Source of the DNA: Allobosea sp. LC85
GTDB taxonomy: Bacteria; Pseudomonadota; Alphaproteobacteria; Rhizobiales; Beijerinckiaceae
Length of the DNA: 64,000 nt
Direction of reading: 5' to 3'
Assembly: GCF_000735605.1 (NCBI RefSeq)
Contig: NZ_JPKG01000006.1
Location: 372,001 to 436,000 of the forward strand
In this document: one piece after another, positions 55,675 to 62,540 of the stretch
Position numbering within the stretch: position 1 is the first letter of the stretch
Layout of the letters: the number at the start of each line of letters is the position of its first letter
Position numbers and translations under genes: made by a program
The notes under the pieces: generated by a model
Database searches by the model: none
The model's input: only the letters and a program-made list of their open reading frames with translations
Told to the model about the DNA's origin: nothing

Positions 55675-56310
55675 TCACAGGCCGCGCCAGCCTTGCCAGG
55701 CCGTCATGGCGGCCACCAGAACCAGCAGCGCACCGACCACACGACCAACGAGCATGCTTGCCTGGGAATTGCCTGCAAGCGCCGTGCGGCTGCCTGCCGC
55801 AGCCAGCGCGAGCGAGCCATAGACCGCAAACTGCGTCCCGGCGATGATCAGGCTCAGGATCGAAGCATGGAGCCAGATCTCACCCGCCTCCGGCCTCAGG
55901 AACTGCGGAAAGACCGCCAGCATGAAGAGATAGGCTCTTGGATTCAGCAGGTTGGTCAGGGCTCCCTGCCGGAACGCCATCCAGCCATTGCGACGCCGCG
56001 TCTCCAGGACTGGCGCGAAGGATGCGCCGCTGCGCAGCAACGCAGAGCCGATCCAGGCGACATAAGCCGAGCCCAGCAGCAGCATGACGTCGAAGGCCAT
56101 CGGCACGAGTCGAAGCACGGCACTGACGCCAAGCACACCCACCACGACATGACAGATGCCGGCTGCGATCACTCCCGCCGTCGCATAGAGACCGGAGCGG
56201 CGCCCGCCAGCAAGCGCGTTCGCCAGAACGAATGTCATATCCATGCCCGGCACGATGACGATACCGAAAACCAGACAAAAGAAGAGCCAGAGATGCGCGG
56301 TCTCGGACAT
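55675..56310 (-). CDS. LysE/RhtB family exporter
   Basis: This 211-residue membrane protein has about six helices and the LysE family markers VPGMDMTFVLANALAGGRRSG (with P-G-x-D) and NLLNPRAYLFMLAVFPQFLRP. It should export an amino acid or similar metabolite. GGAGG precedes ATG 56310. It lies between irr and fabA, on the same strand as fabA but 140 bp upstream, with its own likely promoter. Confidence 0.92.
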   Translation of the reverse strand: MSETAHLWLFFCLVFGIVIVPGMDMTFVLANALAGGRRSGLYATAGVIAAGICHVVVGVLGVSAVLRLVPMAFDVMLLLGSAYVAWIGSALLRSGASFAPVLETRRRNGWMAFRQGALTNLLNPRAYLFMLAVFPQFLRPEAGEIWLHASILSLIIAGTQFAVYGSLALAAAGSRTALAGNSQASMLVGRVVGALLVLVAAMTAWQGWRGL

Positions 56311-56481
56311 GGCAGCCTCCGAACCATCAACCGCGATCATGCGTGGCGAGGCACCCGAATCCTGTCAGGAGGCTGGCGGAAGCTTGCGAGCGCGAAAGCA
56401 AAGCCTTACATCTCATCTAAACTAGGCGCCGCATCAGCGCGGCACAGCGATCATTGCGAACCAGAAGGACCGAGCCTGCGC

Positions 56482-56946
56482 ATGAGCGATCTGATCTCCC
56501 AGAACCAGGGCTACGGATCGAGCGAGCGGCAGGGCTGTCCGTTCCATGACGTGCGCCAGCGGCTGCGCCGCGTCGGGCTTCGCCCGACACGCCAGCGGGT
56601 GTCGCTCGGTTGGCTGCTCTTCGCCAAGGGCGACCGGCATGTCAGCGCCGAGATGCTCTATGAGGAAGCGATGAAGGCGCGCGTGCCGGTCTCGCTTGCG
56701 ACGGTCTACAATACGCTGCACCAGTTCACCGAGGCTGGCCTGCTGCGCGAACTCGCGATCGACGGCGCCAAGACCTTTTTCGATACAGATAATAGCGACC
56801 ACCATCATTTCGTGGTCGATGGCGAGAATACGGTGATCGATATTCCGGCTTCGGCAGTCGATGTCGCTGCGCTGCCGGAGCCTCCGACAGGTTACGAAAT
56901 CGCTCGCGTCGATGTCGTCGTGCGCCTGCGCAAGATCGCCGGCTGA
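56482..56946 (+). CDS. irr: iron response regulator Irr (Fur family)
   Basis: This 154-residue Fur-family repressor has the winged-helix start RLRRVGLRPTRQRVSLGWLLF and the histidine cluster DNSDHHHF (HHH at 107-109) used for haem or metal sensing in rhizobial Irr. A haem regulatory motif candidate GCPFHD (C19-P20) sits near the N-terminus, as in Bradyrhizobium Irr. Irr represses haem and iron genes under low iron. It is divergent from the LysE gene. No clear ICE-box sequence was recognised nearby. Confidence 0.93.
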   Translation: MSDLISQNQGYGSSERQGCPFHDVRQRLRRVGLRPTRQRVSLGWLLFAKGDRHVSAEMLYEEAMKARVPVSLATVYNTLHQFTEAGLLRELAIDGAKTFFDTDNSDHHHFVVDGENTVIDIPASAVDVAALPEPPTGYEIARVDVVVRLRKIAG

Positions 56947-57030
56947 CGCAAGGCGTCCAACCTTCACTCACAGCACCGCCATGACCCGCGCCCTCCGCGC
57001 GGGCGCCGTCGCGTCGAGAGGAGTTCACGC

Positions 57031-57807
57031 GTGACCATTAAGCCGATCAAAGCCCTGATCTCCCGCCGCAGCCTGACCGGCCTCATGGCCCTGGCGCTGG
57101 TCACGCCTGCCGGAGGCGCGCTGGCGGCCCCCATGACACTGCGCGGAACAGTCTTATTCCGCGAGCGCATCGCGCTTCCACGGACTGCAACCGTCGAGGT
57201 CCGCCTGCTGGATGTCTCGCTGGCCGACGCGCCCGCCAAGACGATTGCCGAGACACGCCTTCCGGCCCGCCGCAATCCGATCCGTTATGCGCTGCGTTTC
57301 GACCGCGCGCAGATCGAGCCGCGCCGGACCTACGCGCTGCAAGCGCGTATCACCGATGGTGAGCGCCTGCTGTTCATCAACACGACCCGCCACACCGTCT
57401 TCGCCGGCGGGCGCAACAGCACGACAATCCGTGTCGAACATGTCGCCCGCGAGCAGGCGGAAGCGCCACGACCGGCCACGCCTGTCGGGCGCTGGCTTGC
57501 CGAGGACATTCGCGGCGGCGGCGTGATAGATCGGCTGCAATCGGTGCTGGAGCTCGCCGCCGACGGCAAGGTCAGCGGGACGGGAGGCTGCAACCGCATG
57601 AGCGGAAGCGCGAAGCTCAGCGGACCTCAAATCTCCTTCGGCCCGCTTGCGTCCACGCGGATGGCCTGCACGCTGGCGGCGATGAACCAGGAAAGCAAAT
57701 TCTTCGCAGCGCTGGAATCCGCTCGCAGCTGGCGCATCGACCGGCAGGACAAGCTTGTCCTGCTGGATGCGGGCGGCACGCCGATCATGCGTCTCGCCAG
57801 GATGTAA
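57031..57807 (+). CDS. YbaY-type lipoprotein-like domain plus META domain protein
   Basis: This 258-residue exported protein has a signal peptide (SLTGLMALALVTPAGGALA), then a beta-rich YbaY/YscW-like domain (about 35-140: TVEVRLLDVSLADAPAKTIAE and RTYALQARITDGERLLFINT), and a C-terminal META/HslJ domain (about 150-258: GRWLAEDI, GTGGCNRMSG, FGPLASTRMAC). GTG 57031 follows GAGAGGAG. HslJ is linked to novobiocin resistance and acid or heat stress, but the fused protein's role is unknown. It is convergent with the SH3 gene, 12 bp apart. Confidence 0.88.
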   Translation: MTIKPIKALISRRSLTGLMALALVTPAGGALAAPMTLRGTVLFRERIALPRTATVEVRLLDVSLADAPAKTIAETRLPARRNPIRYALRFDRAQIEPRRTYALQARITDGERLLFINTTRHTVFAGGRNSTTIRVEHVAREQAEAPRPATPVGRWLAEDIRGGGVIDRLQSVLELAADGKVSGTGGCNRMSGSAKLSGPQISFGPLASTRMACTLAAMNQESKFFAALESARSWRIDRQDKLVLLDAGGTPIMRLARM

Positions 57808-57819
57808 CGCTAAACCGGG

Positions 57820-58356
57820 TCAGTCGACCTTCTCGTTCGGGTAGACCCCCCAGAGCCGTTCCTGCTTGATATAGCCGTTCATCTTGGCGACGCCGACCCG
57901 GCACCAGGAATTGGCACAGTTCACCACATTGACGATCACGCCCGGCTGCAGGCGGGCGGTGACGGCCGATCCGGCATCGGCGCTCGCGTGGAGCGTGAAG
58001 ACCTCGTCCTTGACCTTCGACCAGGGGGCGACAAGGGCCGTACGCCGGCCCGAGAGCAGGCTGTGCAGTACCCAGCCCTCCGAACCGTCGGCATCGCGCA
58101 CGCGGCGCCAGGTCTCGAATTCGGCGGTGATCTCGACGGGCAGGCCAGCACGCTGGAACACCCAGCTCGTGCGATGCTCCTTGGAGGGTCCTTCGCGCAG
58201 ATTGACCCGGTCCGACTTCAGGCTGACATAGCGCGGGATCGGCAGCCCGGTCACGGAACCGGCCGTCATGTCCTGGGCGAGAACGGCCGAGCCTGAGCCG
58301 AGATTTGCGAGCATTGCCGCCGCCAAAACCAGGCTCCGCATCATCAGACCGCTCAT
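57820..58356 (-). CDS. SH3 domain-containing secreted protein
   Basis: This 178-residue protein has a signal peptide (MMRSLVLAAAMLANLGSGSAVLAQ) and bacterial SH3 domains: KSDRVNLREGPSKEHRTSWVFQ (about 40-100) and a second unit around ASADAGSAVTARLQPGVIVNVVNC-NSWCRV (about 115-170). Bacterial SH3 domains usually bind peptidoglycan or cell-surface partners. GAGGAG is placed well before ATG 58356. The Cys pair in NCANSWCRV may form a disulfide. Confidence 0.88.
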   Translation of the reverse strand: MSGLMMRSLVLAAAMLANLGSGSAVLAQDMTAGSVTGLPIPRYVSLKSDRVNLREGPSKEHRTSWVFQRAGLPVEITAEFETWRRVRDADGSEGWVLHSLLSGRRTALVAPWSKVKDEVFTLHASADAGSAVTARLQPGVIVNVVNCANSWCRVGVAKMNGYIKQERLWGVYPNEKVD

Positions 58357-58555
58357 CCGCACCATCTCCTCGTCATAGTCCTGCTTCGCCATGGTCCGGG
58401 CAACCGGCGAAGGGTCATGTTGTCATCCGACGCGCCGCCTTCTAGACACGAACCAGCGCGTGAACACGTCGCCCTCATTCCTGATACGCCTTGGTTAATG
58501 GCGGGTTGAGGCGGAACGGCGGCGTTGTCGCAGGGCTGCGGGAGAGGAGTCGTCA

Positions 58556-59551
58556 ATGACGAAGAAGAAGCCGTTGGTCGTGGTTACCCGCAAGCTGCCG
58601 GCCGTCGTCGAAACGCGCATGCGCGAATTGTTCGACGCCCGTCTCAATATCGACGACACCCCGCTGAGCCAGGCTGCTCTGGTCGAGGCGGTCAAGACCG
58701 CCGATGTGCTGGTTCCGACCGTGACCGACCGGATCGATGCCGGGATTATCGCCCAGGCTGGCGATCAGCTGCGCCTGATCGCCAATTTCGGCAACGGCGT
58801 CGACAATATCGATGTCGCCAGCGCCGTGCAGCGCGGCATCACCGTGACCAACACGCCGGGCGTGCTGACGAACGACACGGCCGACATGACGATCGCCCTC
58901 ATCCTGGCCGTCGCGCGACGAATCGCGGAGGGCGCCCGCATCATCTCGGACGACGAATGGGGCGGCTGGTCGCCGACCTGGATGCTCGGCCGGCGCATCA
59001 CCGGCAAGCGTCTCGGCATTGTCGGCATGGGCCGGATCGGCCAGGCGGTCGCGAAGCGGGCCGCGGCTTTCGGCCTCTCGATCCATTATCACAACCGCCG
59101 CCGCGTCGACGCGCGCATCGAGGAGGCGCTCGACGCGACCTACTGGGATTCGCTCGACCAGATGCTGGCGCGAATGGATATCGTCTCGATCAACTGCCCG
59201 CATACACCGGCGACCTATCACCTGCTCTCGGCCCGCCGCCTGAAGCTGATGAAGCCCGATGCCATCCTTGTGAACACGGCGCGCGGCGAGATCGTCGACG
59301 AGACGGCGCTCGCGCGCATGCTGGAAGCAGGCGAACTTGCCGGTGCCGGCCTCGACGTGTTCGAGCACGAGCCCGCCGTGAATCCGCGCCTGCTCAAACT
59401 GGCCCGCAGTCACAAGATCGTCGTGCTGCCCCATATGGGTTCGGCGACGCATGAAGGCCGCGCCGATATGGGTGAGAAGGTCATCGTCAACATCAAGACC
59501 TTCATGGACGGTCACAAGCCGCCGGACCGTGTCCTGCCGAGCATGCTGTAA
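58556..59551 (+). CDS. D-2-hydroxyacid dehydrogenase (glyoxylate/hydroxypyruvate reductase-like)
   Basis: This 331-residue NAD(P)-dependent dehydrogenase has the GMGRIGQAVAKRA nucleotide loop (about 158-170), the catalytic Arg in NTARGEIVDE, Glu in FEHEP and His in PHMGSAT. These are the D-isomer-specific 2-hydroxyacid dehydrogenase markers. The nearest relatives are glyoxylate or glycerate reductases, but the substrate is not proved. GAGGAG precedes ATG 58556. Confidence 0.92.
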   Translation: MTKKKPLVVVTRKLPAVVETRMRELFDARLNIDDTPLSQAALVEAVKTADVLVPTVTDRIDAGIIAQAGDQLRLIANFGNGVDNIDVASAVQRGITVTNTPGVLTNDTADMTIALILAVARRIAEGARIISDDEWGGWSPTWMLGRRITGKRLGIVGMGRIGQAVAKRAAAFGLSIHYHNRRRVDARIEEALDATYWDSLDQMLARMDIVSINCPHTPATYHLLSARRLKLMKPDAILVNTARGEIVDETALARMLEAGELAGAGLDVFEHEPAVNPRLLKLARSHKIVVLPHMGSATHEGRADMGEKVIVNIKTFMDGHKPPDRVLPSML

Positions 59552-59617
59552 GCGACGGCCTCTCGGGCAGGGACGGCTCGCCTGCACCGCCTGGGACCGC
59601 CGCAAGGGAAGGCGAAG

Positions 59618-60004
59618 TCAGGCGGCAGCAGCTCGTTCGGCCGGAGGAAGCCGGCATTCCGACAGGCTGGCGAGATCGTCCAGATCGGCCGCGTGCTTGC
59701 GCCCCCAGTCGCATAGGGACCGAATGATCGGCTCCAGGCTGCGCCCGAGCGCGGTCACGGAATAATCGACGCGCAGCGGCACCTGGCGAAAAATCTCGCG
59801 ATGGACGAGCCCGTGCTCCTCCATCTCGCGCAGTTGCTGGATCAGGACCTTCTGGCTGATGCGCGGCACCAGGCCCTTCAACTCCGTGAGGCGCCTGGGC
59901 TGATCGAAGAGCTGGTAGAGGATGATCGCCTTCCAGCGTCCCGCAATCACCTTCAGCGCGCGCTCGACCGGCTGCACAGGCAGGCGCTTCATCGGATCGG
60001 TCAT
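59618..60004 (-). CDS. HxlR family transcriptional regulator
   Basis: This 128-residue winged-helix protein has the HxlR core: VERALKVIAGRWKAIILYQLFDQPRRLTELKGLVPRISQKVLIQQLREMEEHGLVHREIF and the wing RVDYSVTALGRSL. It should bind DNA as a dimer and sense an electrophile or metabolite. ATG 60004 (MTDPMKRL) fits the family. It is divergent from the quinone oxidoreductase gene 100 bp away, the likely target. Confidence 0.92.
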   Translation of the reverse strand: MTDPMKRLPVQPVERALKVIAGRWKAIILYQLFDQPRRLTELKGLVPRISQKVLIQQLREMEEHGLVHREIFRQVPLRVDYSVTALGRSLEPIIRSLCDWGRKHAADLDDLASLSECRLPPAERAAAA

Positions 60005-60104
60005 GGTTACCTTCCGGTCTGCAAGAGACAAATCGGTGTGTCGTCGTTCGCCCGCATCATAGCCCAGAACGCCCGGCAGGATCATTCACTGTCGTGAGGC
60101 ATTC

Positions 60105-61094
60105 ATGAAAGCCATCCAGATCAACCGCTTTGGCGGCCCCGATGTGCTCGTACCCACCGAAGTCGCAAAGCCCATCCCCCGCCCCGGCGAGGTCCTGATT
60201 CGCGTCCGCGCAGCCGGGGTCAATTTCTTCGAGACGCTGCAGAGACAGGATCGCTATGGCGCAACGCCCGTTCTACCCATGATCCCCGGCGTCGAGATCG
60301 CCGGCACGATTGCGGCGCTCGGCGAAGGCGCTCCGGACCTTCAGCTTGGCGATCGAGTCGCCGTCCCGCTCTTCGCGGCCGGCATCTTCTCAGGCGGTTA
60401 TGCCGAGTATGTCGCAGTTGATGCGGCTCACGTCGTTGCGCTCCCCCCGGCCCTTCCGTTTGAGACGGCCGCGGCCCTGATGGTGCAGGGCCTGACAGCG
60501 CAACACCTCGTTCGCCAGGCACAGCCTGCAGGCAAGACCGTGCTGATCACTGCCGCAGCAGGCGGCGTCGGCAGCCTGCTCGTGCAGACGGCCAAACATG
60601 CAGGAGCAAAACGTATCATCGCCACCGCAAGCTCTCAGGACAAGCTCGCCCTGGCCCGGGACCTCGGAGCCGACGAGAGCGTCAACTACACGCAACCGCA
60701 TTGGGGCGCCCAGGTCCAGGCCGCAACAGGCGGCGCAGGGCCCGACATCGTCTACGAATCGGCGGGCGGAGACGTCACCGCGACAAGTCTGAAGCTGCTT
60801 GCTCCGCTTGGGCGCATCATCCTCTTCGGAGCGCTGAACACCCGGGACCCTGGACTGAGCATGGCCCAGTTGCAGAACCTGATCTTCAACAATCAATCGC
60901 TTGCCGGCTTCAGCTTGCTGCCGCTGTTGACTCCTGTGGGCGTCAAAGCCGACCTCGCCACACTATTTGGCCTGGCCGAGCGCGGCGAACTCACCGTGCT
61001 TTCGGGCGGCCGCTTCCCCCTGGAGCAGGCAGCCGCCGCGCATGAAGCGCTCGAAAGCCGGCGCTCGACCGGCAAGATCGTGCTGGTGCCCTGA
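60105..61094 (+). CDS. NADPH:quinone oxidoreductase family protein (zinc-free MDR)
   Basis: This 329-residue medium-chain reductase starts MKAIQINRFGGPDVL, with VRAAGVNFFETLQRQDRYG and the Rossmann loop TAAAGGVGSLLVQTAKHAGA (about 150-168), and lacks the structural zinc cysteines, as do QOR/zeta-crystallin types. It should reduce quinones or enones with NADPH. The divergent HxlR gene is the likely regulator. A composite repeat begins 15 bp after its stop. Confidence 0.93.
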   Translation: MKAIQINRFGGPDVLVPTEVAKPIPRPGEVLIRVRAAGVNFFETLQRQDRYGATPVLPMIPGVEIAGTIAALGEGAPDLQLGDRVAVPLFAAGIFSGGYAEYVAVDAAHVVALPPALPFETAAALMVQGLTAQHLVRQAQPAGKTVLITAAAGGVGSLLVQTAKHAGAKRIIATASSQDKLALARDLGADESVNYTQPHWGAQVQAATGGAGPDIVYESAGGDVTATSLKLLAPLGRIILFGALNTRDPGLSMAQLQNLIFNNQSLAGFSLLPLLTPVGVKADLATLFGLAERGELTVLSGGRFPLEQAAAAHEALESRRSTGKIVLVP

Positions 61095-61108
61095 GCGAAA
61101 CTTGGCCA

Positions 61109-61220
61109 AGAGCATGCTGCGAAAACGTGGCAACGGTTTTTCGCATCAAGCATGCTCTAAACTATGAGAGTCGATCACGTTTTCTGCGTTTGGACGATTT
61201 CGTCCAAGCGCAGCGTGATC
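61109..61220 (+). repeat. composite palindromic intergenic repeat, copy B (two hairpins)
   Basis: The first part (61109-61176) is nearly identical to the element at 39798: AGAGCATGCT, GCGAAAAC-GTGGCAACGG-TTTTTCGC, AGCATGCTCT, then TAAACTATGAGAGTCGATC. A second hairpin follows (61173-61220): GATCACG and CGTGATC arms around GCGTTTGGACGA/TCGTCCAAGCGC. It fills the gap between two convergent genes and reaches the stop codon of the NDUFA9-like gene. It may act as a bidirectional terminator, though it has no clear T-run. Confidence 0.75.
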
Positions 61221-62224
61221 TAGCCGACGCGGGCTGTGTCGAACTGGCCCGTCTTGCGGAAACGCCAGAGATAGGAAGGCACCACGGCCTCGACCGAGGT
61301 CGGGGTGATTCCGATGCCCTCGAAGCAACGCCCCTCCGCTTTTGCCTGCTTCGAGACGACATTATCGGTCTCGAGCAGGGTGACCTGGTCGCGCGTCATC
61401 ATCAGTTCGTCCGGCAACAGGCCGAGCGACAGGGTATTGACGATTTCCAGAATGCGCGCCTGGAGCCGCGCCAGCGGGAACGGCAGCGGTGCCAACACAC
61501 GCCTGCGGCCTGTCACCTCGCAAACATAGGTCAGCAATTCCTTGAAGCTCTTCACCTCGGGCCCGCCAAGCTCGTAGATTCGGCCTCCGGCGATCGTCCC
61601 GTCGATGGCGCGCGCCGCAGCCTCGGCGACATCGCCGACGAAGACAGGCTGGAACTTGGTCTCGCCACCGCCGACCAGGGGCAGGACAGGCAGCATCCGG
61701 GCCAGCGAAGCGAAGCGGTTGAAGAAGGAATCCTCCGGCCCGAAGACGATCGAGGGGCGCAGGACGATGGCCGAGGGAACCAGCGACAGAACCGCAGCCT
61801 CGCCCTCAGCCTTGCTGCGGCCATAGGCGGAACGTGATTCACGCGCGGCGCCAATTGCGGAGACCTGCACCAGGCGGGTGATGCCCTGGGCAGCGCAGGC
61901 CTGCGCGATGGCACGAGCACCATTGGCTTGAACAGCCGAGAAGCTCTGCCGGCCGCCTTGCTGCAGGATGCCGACAAGGTTGACTACCGCGTCAGCACCA
62001 CGAACCGCAGCTGCAAGCGAATCGGGATAGCGCAGATTCGCCTGCACCGGCATGATCTGCCCGACGGTGCCGAGCGGCTGCAGGAAACCGGCGAGATCGG
62101 GCCGGCGCACTGCGACGCGCACGCGGTATCCGCGCTTGACCAATGCACGCACGACATGGCGGCCAATGAAGCCGGAGCCGCCGAAAACCGTGATCAGCTG
62201 CGAGGACGGGGTCTGGGTGGCCAT
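61220..62224 (-). CDS. NDUFA9-like SDR family NAD(P)-binding protein
   Basis: This 334-residue atypical short-chain dehydrogenase has the N-terminal loop TVFGGSGFIGRHVVRALVKRGYRVRVAVRRP and the ranges DAVVNLVGILQQGG and YGRSKAEGEAAVL, where the catalytic Tyr-x3-Lys is kept. This is the pattern of the complex I NDUFA9 subunit family in alphaproteobacteria. It may support quinone or complex I function, inferred. ATG 62224 (MATQTPSSQLI) is selected. The tRNA gene lies 143 bp upstream on the other strand. Confidence 0.9.
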   Translation of the reverse strand: MATQTPSSQLITVFGGSGFIGRHVVRALVKRGYRVRVAVRRPDLAGFLQPLGTVGQIMPVQANLRYPDSLAAAVRGADAVVNLVGILQQGGRQSFSAVQANGARAIAQACAAQGITRLVQVSAIGAARESRSAYGRSKAEGEAAVLSLVPSAIVLRPSIVFGPEDSFFNRFASLARMLPVLPLVGGGETKFQPVFVGDVAEAAARAIDGTIAGGRIYELGGPEVKSFKELLTYVCEVTGRRRVLAPLPFPLARLQARILEIVNTLSLGLLPDELMMTRDQVTLLETDNVVSKQAKAEGRCFEGIGITPTSVEAVVPSYLWRFRKTGQFDTARVG

Positions 62225-62367
62225 ATTGCTCAAGCTCCGCCGAGGACTTGCCGCTGTCCTAGTGGATCGGACCTGCGCTGTGAAGGCGAACATTCCACAG
62301 ATAGGAACATGCCGGCTCGATATCCCCGTTGACAGCCTCCATCCGCCCCCGTAAACGAACCGCCGTT

Positions 62368-62454
62368 GCCCAGGTGGCGGAATTGGTAGACGCACCAGCT
62401 TCAGGTGCTGGCGCTCGCAAGGGCGTGGAGGTTCGAGTCCTCTCCTGGGCACCA
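62368..62454 (+). tRNA. tRNA-Leu (anticodon CAG)
   Basis: An 87-base class II tRNA. The acceptor arm GCCCAGG pairs with CCTGGGC and CCA is encoded. The anticodon arm is CCAGC-TTCAGGT-GCTGG, giving CAG for CUG codons. A long variable arm and GTTCGAGTC T-loop are typical of tRNA-Leu. Its 3' end is a likely integration site for the integrase gene 86 bp downstream. Confidence 0.96.
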
Positions 62455-62459
62455 CTCTT

Positions 62460-62483
62460 CCTTGAGGACTACCAACCTCAAGG
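62460..62483. repeat. 8 bp perfect inverted repeat downstream of the tRNA
   Basis: CCTTGAGG, eight bases, CCTCAAGG lies 5 bp beyond tRNA-Leu and before the integrase. There is no T-run, so it may be an integrase arm-binding or operator site rather than a terminator. No similar sequence was seen elsewhere. Confidence 0.5.
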
Positions 62484-62540
62484 ACTTAGGCCTTCGCAGA
62501 GTGGTGCGTTTGTGCGACCGTGTAACAACGGTGTGCAACA

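Noticed and set aside
56340..56482. Search for an ICE-box or iron-responsive operator upstream of irr
   Set aside because: Only partial AT-rich matches such as CATCTAAACTAGG were seen; none reaches a convincing inverted repeat.
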